Counted from the stretch's first letter, positions 34,867-43,406 are shown. The stretch is 64,000 bases of DNA from Flavobacterium araucananum (GCF_002222055.1 NZ_MUGS01000011.1:27957-91956); one strand, 5' to 3'. A program made the numbers and translations. Notes: generated from the sequence alone by a model not told the origin.

Positions 34867-36288
34867 TTATTTGTTAAAAGCTTTTGCGAATTCTTTGAAT
34901 TTAGCTTGGAAATCAGTAAATCCAGTCGAGAAATAAGCACTAACGGCTACTTCTGTATTATCATTGAATCTTAAGTAGTCTACTTCATCATAATTTTGTA
35001 GAAGTACTATTTGACTGTTGCTTGTTACATCCCAATAACCAGGGTCAGATTTAGGAGTTATCCATACAGGCAGGTACCATTCAGAAGTATAGCTTTTTTC
35101 TGAGTGCTGAACAACATCGGCAATTTTGGTTCCGTCTTTTTTCGAAACTAAAATCAATTTTATGTTCTTGTTAAAATTAGTTACAGTTGCTTGAGAATTT
35201 TGTTGGTAGTATTTATTTCTTGCTGCAAAATAGGCAGGATAGTCAGAATTAGCCTTGTAGCGATCCGGGTATGTAGGATAGATTAGTGCTTTTTCTGTAG
35301 CAATTTCTTCACTTGCAGCAGTAGCTAAATCCATATCGGCAACAATAACAAAATTGTCCATTAATTTAAACAATCCATTACCTTTTCCTCTATATTGTTT
35401 AAGCTCATCGCTGCTATCGATTAAACCATCGATATTTGCAGTACTTGCCGAAGTAAAGTCAAGTAAAACTTTTCCGTTGTAAGTAAGAGCAGCTTTTGCA
35501 GTGTTTTCAGCACCTTTTTTACCACTCATTTCCCAGGTATAACCTTCGCTCAAAGTCATTTTGTAAGCAAATGCATCCGGAGCTTGTTTTCCGGCAGTAT
35601 AACTCGCTGTTTGAGTAAAAGTAGCAGCTTGATTACCATTAATCGTTAAAACTGCATCTGCAGATGAAGGCAAAAAGATTTGATCGTATTTTGTAGCTGT
35701 TTCAATGTAATTTTTAGTTTCAGGATCATAAGTATAACTTCCGTAAGTATCTGTAAATTTTACTTTTACAGTAGATGCTACACTTTTAGAAGAAAGTGTT
35801 GCAGTGTTTGAAGTTTCTGATGCTTTAGCAGGGAAAACAAATTTCAATTCAGTCGTCGAAGCTGTTTTAACCCAGATTTTTTCAGATTTATTCCAGGTAT
35901 AAATACCATAAACATCCGATACATTTATTAATTCTTCTATTTCGTTACCATTTTTCCCGCCAAAAATATCAACTGGACTAACGGTTAATAAATTTCCTAA
36001 GTTTATAATGGCTTCAATAGCACCAGAACTTTTAGTTTTGTCTAACTGAACCAACATGTCATTCGCTTCGGCTTCAGCTTTAACTTTTTGTTGTGCAGGA
36101 GTTAAGGCAGAATAAGGTTGCTTAAGAAGTGCAGCAATTTGCTCCGCAAGAGTTTGCTCTTTTACAGGTTCTTGTTTTGGCGGTTCTTCTGTTACTGGAT
36201 CTGTTTTAGGATCAGTACTGTCGTCGCTTGAACAGGAAACTGCAAGTTGAGAAACAACTAATGATAATAGAAGTAGTTTTTTAATCAT
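34867..36288 (-). CDS. Hypothetical lipoprotein
   Basis: The 473-residue protein has a lipobox LAVSC, then SSDDSTDPKTDP, an acidic export-like segment and a Pro/Glu linker. A helical region (about 48-100) is followed by a long beta-rich part with many Thr, Ser, Lys and Tyr. I recognise no family. Motifs of note are WNKSEKIWVK and YTYDPETKNYIETATKYD, which look like repeats of a beta-meander, and the C-terminal DFQAKFKEFAKAFNK helix. It has its own upstream region with a GAAA-loop hairpin. Its function is unknown; surface exposure is likely from the signal. Confidence 0.75.
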   Translation of the reverse strand: MIKKLLLLSLVVSQLAVSCSSDDSTDPKTDPVTEEPPKQEPVKEQTLAEQIAALLKQPYSALTPAQQKVKAEAEANDMLVQLDKTKSSGAIEAIINLGNLLTVSPVDIFGGKNGNEIEELINVSDVYGIYTWNKSEKIWVKTASTTELKFVFPAKASETSNTATLSSKSVASTVKVKFTDTYGSYTYDPETKNYIETATKYDQIFLPSSADAVLTINGNQAATFTQTASYTAGKQAPDAFAYKMTLSEGYTWEMSGKKGAENTAKAALTYNGKVLLDFTSASTANIDGLIDSSDELKQYRGKGNGLFKLMDNFVIVADMDLATAASEEIATEKALIYPTYPDRYKANSDYPAYFAARNKYYQQNSQATVTNFNKNIKLILVSKKDGTKIADVVQHSEKSYTSEWYLPVWITPKSDPGYWDVTSNSQIVLLQNYDEVDYLRFNDNTEVAVSAYFSTGFTDFQAKFKEFAKAFNK

Positions 36289-36372
36289 GATAGAATGTTT
36301 AATTAATTGAATTAAATCAATTTTTTGATTTGATTTTTTGATGGTGCAAGATACTATATGCTAATCTATATT

Positions 36373-36392
36373 CTTTACGGGAAACCGTAAAG
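36373..36392. promoter_or_regulatory. Short perfect hairpin upstream of the lipoprotein gene
   Basis: CTTTACGG (36373-36380), GAAA and CCGTAAAG (36385-36392) form an 8-bp perfect inverted repeat 85 bp upstream of the divergent lipoprotein start. It could be a regulator site or a leader hairpin. No T-tract follows directly, so it is not a typical terminator. The rest of the 219-bp gap is AT-rich. Confidence 0.4.
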
Positions 36393-36507
36393 CCGTACAC
36401 TTTTTTTTATTAAAATAAAACTAAAATTAGTTTCGTAATTTTTATTAGATAAAGATTGACAGATAAGTTTTTTACCTTTGTGTTCAGTTTTTAAAATCAA
36501 AATATAA

Positions 36508-37272
36508 ATGTTATACTCAAAAATAGAAGGAGAAGGAAAACCCTTTATCATCATGCATGGTTTTTTAGGAATGTCTGATAACTGGAAAACCCTTGCTTCT
36601 CAATATGTAGATGCCGGATTTCAGGTTCATATTTTAGATTTAAGAAATCATGGCCGCAGTTTTCATTCCGATCAATTTACTTATGAAGCCATGGCGCAGG
36701 ATGTTTACGAATATTGCCAGGCAAATCAATTGACTAAAGTTGATATTCTGGGGCATTCGATGGGAGGAAAGGTAGCCATGCTTTTTGCAACCACACATCC
36801 TGAAATTGTCGATAAATTAATTGTAGCCGATATTGGACCTAAATTTTACAAACAACACCATCAGGATATTTTGGCAGGTTTAAATGCAGTTGATTTTTCG
36901 GTAAAACCAAGCCGAAATGATGTCGAAGAAATTTTGGCGCAATATGTTCCGGATTTTGGAACACGACAATTTTTATTAAAAAACTTATATTGGATCGAAC
37001 CCGGACAATTGGCATTTCGATTTAATCTGGCCGTTTTTAATAATAATTTAGACGAAATAGGAAAAGCCCTGGCTGATAATTTAGTCTTCGATAAACCAAC
37101 GCTGTTTATTCGCGGAGGAAATTCAGGATATATTCAGGATGCTGATTTTGATGCCATACGCCAGCATTTTCCGGATGTTAGCTTCGAGACCATTCCAGAT
37201 GCAGGACATTGGCTTCATGCCGAAAATCCTAAAATGTTTTTCGAATTAACGACTGAATTCTTAAAAGAATAA
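36508..37272 (+). CDS. Alpha/beta-fold hydrolase (YbfF-like esterase)
   Basis: The 254-residue cytoplasmic hydrolase has the nucleophile elbow GHSMGG (Ser84), an oxyanion segment HGFLG near 17-21, the strand LDLRNHGRS, and the catalytic His in DAGHWLHAENP near 233. This layout fits the YbfF/abhydrolase 10 group of small acyl-ester hydrolases. The substrate cannot be told. It has its own leader with TACCTTTG at 36473-36480, though the nearest TTG is only 14 nt upstream of it, so the promoter is uncertain. Confidence 0.9.
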   Translation: MLYSKIEGEGKPFIIMHGFLGMSDNWKTLASQYVDAGFQVHILDLRNHGRSFHSDQFTYEAMAQDVYEYCQANQLTKVDILGHSMGGKVAMLFATTHPEIVDKLIVADIGPKFYKQHHQDILAGLNAVDFSVKPSRNDVEEILAQYVPDFGTRQFLLKNLYWIEPGQLAFRFNLAVFNNNLDEIGKALADNLVFDKPTLFIRGGNSGYIQDADFDAIRQHFPDVSFETIPDAGHWLHAENPKMFFELTTEFLKE

Positions 37273-37280
37273 TTAAGTTC

Positions 37281-37376
37281 AATTTCTTATAACCACAAGT
37301 TAAAAAGATTTTCACAGATTTAATAATTAGAAATAAAAAAATCCTTGTAGTCTTTTTAATCTGTGGCAAAAAAAGC
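37281..37376. repeat. Degenerate inverted-repeat element
   Basis: Left arm ACCACAAGTTAAAAAGATT (from about 37291) and right arm ending in AGTCTTTTTAATCTGTGGC (about 37351-37369) are complementary over most of their length and bracket AT-rich sequence. It fills the gap between the hydrolase and the small membrane protein. It resembles in style the CTTTGCG and GTGGC-ending elements near 42810-42900 and 45360-45390. Confidence 0.45.
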
Positions 37377-37437
37377 AACGAAATAGTTGATAAATATAAA
37401 ATTCATTACTTTTATTATAACTTTAAATCAAAAAAAT

Positions 37438-37782
37438 ATGAAACTATTACTTAGACTCCTTGTAACCGCAGCTTTGGTGTTGCTAATTGCTAATTTTTTA
37501 ACAGGGGTTCATGTTGCAAGTTTTGGCACGGCAATAATTGTTGCAATTGTTCTGGGTTTATTAAATGTTTTTATAAAACCAATATTAGTAGTCCTGACAT
37601 TGCCTGTAACATTTATAACATTAGGTTTGTTTTTATTGGTCATTAATGCGATCATAATTTTATTGTGTACCAATATTGTTGGCGGTTTTAAAATCGATTC
37701 ATTCTGGACAGCATTGTTGTTTAGTATTATATTATCTGTGCTTCAGTCTATTACTTACAAGATTTTGGCAGACGATAAATAA
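37438..37782 (+). CDS. Phage-holin-4-family small membrane protein
   Basis: The 114-residue protein from ATG 37438 (the frame opens at 37387) has four hydrophobic helices with short polar turns (for example NVFIKPILVVLTLPVTFITLG), which is the PF04020 pattern. Despite the family name, these are widespread chromosomal membrane proteins and are not evidence of a prophage: no other phage gene is near. Function is unknown. It precedes tig and may end at the inverted repeat 37839-37873. Confidence 0.85.
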   Translation: MKLLLRLLVTAALVLLIANFLTGVHVASFGTAIIVAIVLGLLNVFIKPILVVLTLPVTFITLGLFLLVINAIIILLCTNIVGGFKIDSFWTALLFSIILSVLQSITYKILADDK

Positions 37783-37834
37783 TTCAAAATATAACGCAGG
37801 TTAAAAACCATGCTAAATACAATAGATTAAAAAC

Positions 37835-37865
37835 TTGGTTGGGTTGCAAAAATTTTATAATTTTG
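37835..37865 (+). promoter_or_regulatory. Predicted promoter of tig
   Basis: TTG (37835-37837), a 20-nt spacer and TAATTTTG (37858-37865) match the Bacteroidota sigma-A consensus. The ATG of tig is 34 bp beyond. The -7 element sits in the loop and right arm of a perfect inverted repeat. Confidence 0.65.
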
Positions 37866-37873
37866 CAACCCAA
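37839..37873. repeat. Perfect inverted repeat overlapping the tig promoter
   Basis: TTGGGTTGCAAAA (37839-37851) and TTTTGCAACCCAA (37861-37873) form a perfect 13-bp stem with a 9-nt loop, followed by TTTTATT. It may terminate the upstream membrane-protein gene, act as an operator, or do both. Confidence 0.8.
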
Positions 37874-37899
37874 TTTTATTATGTAAATTAAAGAAGAAC

Positions 37900-39222
37900 A
37901 TGGATATTAAGAGAGTAGCAATAAACGCTGTGAATGAAACAATTGTAATGACAGTTGTTCACATGGATTATAAAGGTCAGGTAGCAAAAAGAATAAACGA
38001 AAAAATGCCTTTGGCTACTGTTAAAGGTTTTAGAAAAGGACAAGTACCTAAAGACCTTGTTGAAAAACAATACGGAAAATCTATTAAACAAGAAGAAGTA
38101 AAAAAAGTAGTTGATTTGGCTTTAGAGCGTTTTGTTCAATCTGAAAGATTAAACCTTTTAGGAACTCCTCTTGCTAAAGAAAACGAAAACTTTGACTGGG
38201 ATGCTGAAGAACTAACTTTCGAATACGAAATTGGTTTGGTCCCTAGCTTTGAAATTGATTTAGAAGCTAAAAACAATATCGTAAAATATATCGTTACTGC
38301 TGATGATAAATTAATCGACGGTCAGGTAGAGCGTATCCAGAAACAATTTGGAAAAGCAATCCCACAAGAAGTGGTTTCTGCTGATTCTGATTTAACCGGA
38401 ACATTCTCAAACGAAGAAAAAGAAATCAACAATACCACTACAATTGCATTATCTACATTCAATAAAACTGCTGCTGATAAATTTATCGGTAAAAAAGTTG
38501 GAGATGTTGTTACTGTAAGTACAAAAGGTTTATTTGAAGATGATCACCAATTAATGGATTACCTAAAAGTAGGTCATGATGATGTTCACGGTTTAGATAT
38601 CGAAGTAAACTTTACTATCGAAGCAATCAATGGTGCTGAATTGGCAGAATTAAACCAGGATTTATTTGATAAACTTTTTGGTGAAGGAAAAGTAGCTTCA
38701 TTAGAAGATTTGAAAGCTAAAATAAAAGAAGATGCTGAAGCTCAATTCGCGCAACAAGCAGATCAAAAATTATTATTAGACGTTCAGGATTTCCTTATCG
38801 AAAATACAAAATTTGATTTACCGGCTGAATTTCTTAAAAAATGGTTGCAAACTGTTGGAGAGAAAAAACTTTCTGCAGAAGAAGCTGAAGTTGAATACGC
38901 AAGATCTGAAAAAGGATTACGTTTTCAATTAATCGAAGGAAAAGCAATGGCTCAAAGCAATATCCAAATTACATTTGAAGATTTGAAAGCATTTACAACA
39001 AACGCAATCAGACAACAAATGGCTCAATTTGGTCAAACAAATCCAACTGACGAAGAAGTTCAGGGAATTGTGGCAAGAGTTTTATCTAATCAGGAAGAAG
39101 TGAAAAGACTTTCTGAGCAGGTTGTTGCAGAGAAATTGTTAGAAGTGTTTAAAGAAAAAGCAAATCCAACAACTAAAGAAGTAACTTACGAAGAATTTAT
39201 TGCCGCTTCATACGGAGAATAA
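37900..39222 (+). CDS. tig: Trigger factor
   Basis: Trigger factor binds at the ribosome exit and shields nascent chains. The 440-residue protein has the ribosome-docking signature GFRKGQVP at 43-50, a middle domain at about 150-245, and the helical C-terminal chaperone domain. The middle domain lacks the usual FKBP prolyl-isomerase core (no recognisable VTIDFTG-like start or GF-D-G motif; instead SDLTGTFSNEEKEIN), so isomerase activity is doubtful. It is followed by a strong terminator and then clpP and clpX, a common bacterial gene order. Confidence 0.94.
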   Translation: MDIKRVAINAVNETIVMTVVHMDYKGQVAKRINEKMPLATVKGFRKGQVPKDLVEKQYGKSIKQEEVKKVVDLALERFVQSERLNLLGTPLAKENENFDWDAEELTFEYEIGLVPSFEIDLEAKNNIVKYIVTADDKLIDGQVERIQKQFGKAIPQEVVSADSDLTGTFSNEEKEINNTTTIALSTFNKTAADKFIGKKVGDVVTVSTKGLFEDDHQLMDYLKVGHDDVHGLDIEVNFTIEAINGAELAELNQDLFDKLFGEGKVASLEDLKAKIKEDAEAQFAQQADQKLLLDVQDFLIENTKFDLPAEFLKKWLQTVGEKKLSAEEAEVEYARSEKGLRFQLIEGKAMAQSNIQITFEDLKAFTTNAIRQQMAQFGQTNPTDEEVQGIVARVLSNQEEVKRLSEQVVAEKLLEVFKEKANPTTKEVTYEEFIAASYGE

Positions 39223-39244
39223 TTTCTAAAAATTAAGTATATTT

Positions 39245-39280
39245 GAGCGTCAAGAGAAATTCTGTTGACGCTCTTTTTTT
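39245..39280 (+). terminator. Intrinsic terminator of tig
   Basis: GAGCGTCAA (39245-39253) and TTGACGCTC (39265-39273) form a perfect 9-bp stem with an 11-nt loop, followed by seven T residues. It lies 22 bp past the tig stop. Confidence 0.9.
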
Positions 39281-39445
39281 GTTTAAGGTTCAGGTTCAAT
39301 TCGCAAACAGAAGGAACGGGCAGAGCAACTTGAAACATAAAACCTTTAAAATAAAAAGAAGACAAATTGACATCCTTTAGAAAGAGGTACAACCTTTGAT
39401 AAAAGAATAATACAGATATAACGTAAAACTTAGAACACTTAAAAT

Positions 39446-40120
39446 ATGAACTACGGTAAAGAATTTAAAAAATTTGCTACAAAGCACCAAGGAGTAAATG
39501 CTATGTACTACGATAAAATCGTAGCAGCAATGAACCCAACCAATATGACTCCATACATTATTGAAGAGCGTCAATTGAATATTTCTCAATTAGACGTATT
39601 TTCAAGATTAATGATGGACAGAATCATCTTTTTAGGAACAGGTATCGACGATCAAATCGCTAACATTGTTCAGGCTCAGTTATTATTTTTAGAAAGCGCT
39701 GATGCATCAAAAGATATTCAGATTTATCTAAATTCTCCTGGAGGAAGCGTTTACGCAGGATTAGGGATTTATGACACTATGCAATACATCAAACCTGATG
39801 TAGCGACAATTTGTACAGGTATGGCAGCTTCAATGGGAGCCGTTTTATTATGTGCAGGAGCAGCAGGAAAACGTTCGGCTTTGCCACATTCAAGAGTAAT
39901 GATTCACCAGCCATCAGGAGGAGCACAAGGAGTTGCTACAGATATGGAAATCAACCTGCGTGAAATGTTGAAACTGAAAGATGAATTGTACAACATCATC
40001 TCGCAACATTCAGGACAAACTTTTGACAAAGTGCACAAAGACAGTGAACGTGATTACTGGATGAAAGCTGATGAAGCGAAAGAGTACGGAATGATTGATG
40101 AGGTTTTAAGAAGAAGCTAA
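39446..40120 (+). CDS. clpP: ATP-dependent Clp protease proteolytic subunit
   Basis: ClpP is the serine protease chamber used by ClpX. The 224-residue protein has the catalytic triad Ser129 (GMAASMGA), His154 (MIHQPSGG) and Asp203 (SERDYW), and the NSPGGSV loop at 96-102. It is slightly longer at the N-terminus than E. coli ClpP; a propeptide of about 20-35 residues is plausible. A terminator precedes it and a 176-bp gap with an inverted repeat follows, so clpP and clpX need not be a simple operon here. Confidence 0.96.
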   Translation: MNYGKEFKKFATKHQGVNAMYYDKIVAAMNPTNMTPYIIEERQLNISQLDVFSRLMMDRIIFLGTGIDDQIANIVQAQLLFLESADASKDIQIYLNSPGGSVYAGLGIYDTMQYIKPDVATICTGMAASMGAVLLCAGAAGKRSALPHSRVMIHQPSGGAQGVATDMEINLREMLKLKDELYNIISQHSGQTFDKVHKDSERDYWMKADEAKEYGMIDEVLRRS

Positions 40121-40223
40121 TTTTTTTTTTAAGGTTCAAAGTTGCAAAGGGACTAAGGTTCTAAGATGACTTGAAACTTGAAACAAAATTAAACTTGAAA
40201 CAAAAAATAAAAAGTTAATAGGC

Positions 40224-40268
40224 TACTAAGTTTATGAGGTTTTATTGTTAAATCTCATAAACTTAGTA
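40224..40268. repeat. Perfect inverted repeat in the clpP-clpX gap
   Basis: TACTAAGTTTATGAG (40224-40238) and CTCATAAACTTAGTA (40254-40268) form a perfect 15-bp stem with a 15-nt loop. The flanking 40130-40200 is a string of AAGGTTC, CAAAG and CTTGAAAC units typical of interspersed repeats in such genomes. Its right end forms part of the predicted clpX promoter. Confidence 0.8.
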
Positions 40269-40274
40269 CCTTTG
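40245..40274 (+). promoter_or_regulatory. Predicted clpX promoter inside the repeat
   Basis: TTG (40245-40247) in the hairpin loop, a 19-nt spacer and TACCTTTG (40267-40274) at the edge of the right arm match the Bacteroidota consensus. The clpX ATG follows at 40297, giving a leader of roughly 16 nt. Confidence 0.6.
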
Positions 40275-40296
40275 CGACTTATGTAACTAAAAAAGA

Positions 40297-41529
40297 ATGG
40301 CTAAAGTAGTATTAGAATGTTCGTTTTGTGGAAGAAAAAAGCCAGAAACCAATTTATTAATCGCAGGTATCAATGCACATATCTGTGATAAGTGTATTGA
40401 GCAAGCACACGGAATTGTATTAGAAGAATTAAAATCTAGTGGAAGTGCTAAACTTGTTGGGGATTTAATTTTAAAGAAACCAAAAGAAATCAGAGCTTTC
40501 CTGGATCAATACGTTATTGGTCAGGATCAGACCAAAAAAGTAATGTCAGTTGCGGTTTACAATCACTACAAACGTTTAATGCAACAGCAATTGGACGACG
40601 AAGTAGAGATTGAAAAAAGTAACATTATCATGGTAGGGCAAACCGGAACCGGAAAAACATTGGTAGCAAAAACTATCGCAAAAATGTTAGACGTTCCTTT
40701 GGCAATCGTTGATGCAACAGTACTTACAGAAGCTGGTTATGTAGGAGAAGATGTCGAAAGTATTTTGACACGCTTGCTACAGGCAGCAGATTATGATGTA
40801 ACCAAAGCCGAAAGAGGAATTGTGTTTATTGACGAAATTGATAAAATTGCCCGTAAGAGCGATAATCCGTCTATAACACGTGATGTTTCTGGTGAAGGAG
40901 TGCAACAGGCTTTATTAAAATTATTGGAAGGAACAGTTGTAAACGTGCCACCAAAAGGAGGACGTAAACATCCGGATCAAAAATTTGTTGAGGTAAATAC
41001 CCAAAACATACTGTTTATTGCAGGTGGAGCTTTTGATGGTGTTGAACGTATTATTTCTAAACGTTTAAACCGTCAGGCAGTTGGATATTCAACTTCAAAA
41101 AATGTAGATAATATCGATAAAGACAACTTGTTGCAATATATCATTCCAAAAGACATTAAAGATTTTGGTTTAATTCCGGAGATTATTGGTCGTTTACCTG
41201 TATTGACGCACATGGATCCTCTTGATAGAGAAACGTTGCGTGCAATTTTGACACAACCTAAAAATGCCTTAATCAAACAATATCAAAAGTTATTCTTAAT
41301 GGATGATGTTGAGTTTAATATCACAGACGAGGCATTGGATTTTATTGTTGATAAAGCTTTAGAATATAAATTAGGAGCTCGTGGATTGCGTTCTTTATGC
41401 GAGGCAATCTTAACAGATGCAATGTATGAACTACCAAGTTCAGATGATAAAGTTTTGACAATCGATAAAGATTATGCAAAACATACTTTGAATAAAAATT
41501 TATTGAAGCGTATGGAAATTGCTTCTTAA
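40297..41529 (+). CDS. clpX: Clp protease ATP-binding subunit ClpX
   Basis: ClpX unfolds tagged proteins and feeds them to ClpP. The 410-residue AAA+ protein has the N-terminal zinc domain with Cys8, Cys11, Cys30 and Cys33, Walker A GQTGTGKT at 114-121, pore loop GYVG at 147-150, Walker B (IVFIDEIDK) and sensor 2 (GARGLR). Length is normal. It has a predicted promoter of its own inside an interspersed repeat, and a strong terminator after it. Confidence 0.97.
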   Translation: MAKVVLECSFCGRKKPETNLLIAGINAHICDKCIEQAHGIVLEELKSSGSAKLVGDLILKKPKEIRAFLDQYVIGQDQTKKVMSVAVYNHYKRLMQQQLDDEVEIEKSNIIMVGQTGTGKTLVAKTIAKMLDVPLAIVDATVLTEAGYVGEDVESILTRLLQAADYDVTKAERGIVFIDEIDKIARKSDNPSITRDVSGEGVQQALLKLLEGTVVNVPPKGGRKHPDQKFVEVNTQNILFIAGGAFDGVERIISKRLNRQAVGYSTSKNVDNIDKDNLLQYIIPKDIKDFGLIPEIIGRLPVLTHMDPLDRETLRAILTQPKNALIKQYQKLFLMDDVEFNITDEALDFIVDKALEYKLGARGLRSLCEAILTDAMYELPSSDDKVLTIDKDYAKHTLNKNLLKRMEIAS

Positions 41530-41580
41530 ATCCTGATATTACCTTGGCAAAGTCCTGAATTTTGACAAAGTTTATAAGTA

Positions 41581-41612
41581 AACCTGCTCCTTCATAAGAG
41601 CAGGTTTTTTTT
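41581..41612 (+). terminator. Intrinsic terminator of clpX
   Basis: AACCTGCTC (41581-41589) and GAGCAGGTT (41598-41606) form a perfect 9-bp stem with an 8-nt loop, followed by a T-run to 41612. It lies about 50 bp past the clpX stop. Confidence 0.88.
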
Positions 41613-41629
41613 GTATAAATAAATGTCTC

Positions 41630-41785
41630 CATAGCCCTTGGTCTAAACGTTATCCTTTTGTAAAAGCACTACAAGCACAAACAGGGGTCGTAGCCAGTTT
41701 ATCGTTTAATAATCCTGACGCTACACAAAAAGCACCCGTACAAAAACGAGCCAATTTGACTCCTTATTTCTGTTGTTTTTTCTAG
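41630..41785 (+). pseudogene. Possible gene remnant without a start codon
   Basis: The 407-bp gap after clpX holds, besides the terminator, an open frame of about 50 codons ending in TAG at 41783-41785. It would read PWSKRYPFVKALQ, then QTGVVASLSFNNPDA and so on. Composition looks protein-like, with no low complexity, but no start codon is present and I recognise no family. The rest of the gap up to 41936 is AT-rich, with a TAAATTTG element at 41873-41880. It could equally be chance. Confidence 0.3.
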
Positions 41786-41936
41786 AAAAACAATAACATA
41801 AAAAAACAGGTATTTTGTCTTAAATGCCCATAAAGTTGACTTTAAGGTATCTTAAAACTAATGGCAATATTTTAAATTTGCTTTAAATATTTTGTAATTT
41901 TATAAAAAACTCAAATACAATTTTAATAAAAACGTA

Positions 41937-42341
41937 ATGATCACAGTACAAAACACGATTAATGCATCGATCGATAAAATTTGGGATTTCTGGACGTTAC
42001 CGGAACATATCAAAAATTGGAACACTGCCATAGACAATTGGTATACTTTGCATGTCGAAAATGATTTGAAAACAGGAGGAAAATTCAAATACAAAATGGC
42101 TCAAAAAGGAGGGAGCTCCAGCTTTGATTTTGAAGGAGTTTATACTAAAGTAGAAAGCTTAGCATTGATAGCCTATAAGCTGTCTGATAACAGAACAGGA
42201 AAAGTGAGTTTTGAAAAAAGTGGAAATATAGTAAAAATTACAGAAGTTTTTGAACCCACAACAGGAGAACCTGAAAGTATGCAGGAACTATGGTGTCAAA
42301 CGGTTATTGATAATTTTAAGAAATATGTCGAAAGCAATTAA
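41937..42341 (+). CDS. SRPBCC (AHSA1-like) domain protein, copy 1
   Basis: The 134-residue cytoplasmic protein has the START/AHSA1 helix-grip fold: the VQNTINASIDKIWDFWTLPEHIKNW-type beginning, FKYKMAQKGG and SFDFEGVYTKV in the middle, and the C-terminal long helix ending WCQTVIDNFKKYVESN. Such proteins bind hydrophobic ligands in a central cavity; ligand and role are unknown. A close paralogue follows 59 bp later, and the two genes share an identical first 26 bases, pointing to tandem duplication. Confidence 0.88.
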   Translation: MITVQNTINASIDKIWDFWTLPEHIKNWNTAIDNWYTLHVENDLKTGGKFKYKMAQKGGSSSFDFEGVYTKVESLALIAYKLSDNRTGKVSFEKSGNIVKITEVFEPTTGEPESMQELWCQTVIDNFKKYVESN

Positions 42342-42400
42342 GAGTTAGTACAGGTAAAAAAGGCTATCCGTAAAAAAAAAATAATTAAAAAAAAGATATA

Positions 42401-42805
42401 ATGATCACAGTACAAAACACGATTAACGCTACAATTGATAAAGTTTGGGATTTCTGGACATTACCGGAACATATTACAAAATGGAGTTTTGCTTCGCCGG
42501 AATGGCATACGCCTTATGCGGATAACGATTTAAGAGAAGGTGGGAAATTTAAATCAACGATGGCTGCAAAAGACGGAAGCATGAGCTTTGATTTTGGCGG
42601 AGAATATACATTGGTCGAAAAACATAAAGCGATTGAATATGTATTGGAAGATGGCAGAAAAGTTGAAATTAGCTTTGCCGAAACCCCAAACGGAATAGAA
42701 GTAATCGAAAAATTTGATCCTGAAACACAAAATCCCGAAGAAATGCAACGTGGAGGATGGCAGGCAATCATGGATAATTTTAAAAGTTATGTAGAACAAA
42801 ATTAG
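42401..42805 (+). CDS. SRPBCC (AHSA1-like) domain protein, copy 2
   Basis: The 134-residue tandem paralogue of the preceding gene has the same layout (VQNTINATIDKVWDFW, FDFGGEYTLVE, and the C-terminal NFKSYVEQN helix). The copies have diverged through the middle, especially in cavity-lining strands, so they may bind different ligands. A repeat-like intergenic segment follows, and then two VOC-family genes on the same strand. Confidence 0.88.
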   Translation: MITVQNTINATIDKVWDFWTLPEHITKWSFASPEWHTPYADNDLREGGKFKSTMAAKDGSMSFDFGGEYTLVEKHKAIEYVLEDGRKVEISFAETPNGIEVIEKFDPETQNPEEMQRGGWQAIMDNFKSYVEQN

Positions 42806-42807
42806 TT

Positions 42808-42905
42808 TTTTGAAGGTTCAAAGGAACAAAGTGGCAAAGGGACAAAGTTTTTTAACTGTAATAAAAAAACCTTTGCGTCTTAGCGCATTCGTGGCAAAAC
42901 AGCAG
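42808..42905. repeat. Interspersed intergenic repeat (CAAAG / CTTTGCG type)
   Basis: The 156-bp gap between the second SRPBCC gene and the VOC gene holds AAGGTTCAAAGGAACAAAG, then GGCAAAGGGACAAAGTTTTTT, and on the right AAAACCTTTGCGTCTTAGCG followed by CGTGGCAAAAC. Left and right are imperfect inverted partners. Similar strings occur at 40130-40275 and 45360-45390. Confidence 0.5.
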
Positions 42906-42961
42906 AACTTAAATTATCTTACATCACTTATATGGTCAAAAACATTTAAAAGTAAAAAATT

Positions 42962-43369
42962 ATGACAAAACAAATTTGGCTGAATTTGCCGGTAAAAGAG
43001 GTGGCAAAATCAAAGGCTTTTTTCTCAAAAATAGGCTTCTCTTTTAATGAAGAACACGACACGCCAAGTTCGACTTGTATGGTGGTGGGTGAAGGAAATT
43101 TTGTAGTTATGCTTTTTGAAGAGTCGCTATTTGCCAGCTTTTCTCAAAATAAACTCACAGATACACAGTCAAGTTCTGAGGTTTTGATTTCGATCGATGC
43201 AGAGAGTGCAACAGAAGTAGATGAACTAGCCAGGAAAGTCGAAGAAGCTGGCGGGAAAGTTTTTGCGCCCCCAGCAGAAAGTCAAGGCTGGATGTACGGT
43301 TGCGGTTTTGCAGATTTAGACGGTCATCGCTGGAATGTTCTCTTTATGGATTTTAGTAAATTATCTTAA
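42962..43369 (+). CDS. VOC family (glyoxalase-like) protein
   Basis: The 135-residue protein is a single vicinal-oxygen-chelate module pair (VKEVAKSKAFFSKIGFSFN, then GWMYGCGFADLDGHRWNVLFMD). The C-terminal Glu metal ligand of glyoxalase I is replaced by Asn in GHRWNV, so metal catalysis like GloA is doubtful; binding or resistance roles are alternatives. Its stop is 37 bp before the ATG of another VOC protein. Confidence 0.85.
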   Translation: MTKQIWLNLPVKEVAKSKAFFSKIGFSFNEEHDTPSSTCMVVGEGNFVVMLFEESLFASFSQNKLTDTQSSSEVLISIDAESATEVDELARKVEEAGGKVFAPPAESQGWMYGCGFADLDGHRWNVLFMDFSKLS

Positions 43370-43406
43370 TCCTTTTAATAACAAACAAAACAAAAAACAA
43401 AATATT

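Noticed and set aside
37438..37782. Phage holin gene as a sign of a prophage
   Set aside because: The PF04020 holin-like family is widespread on chromosomes, and no integrase, capsid, portal or lysis genes occur within 10 kb.
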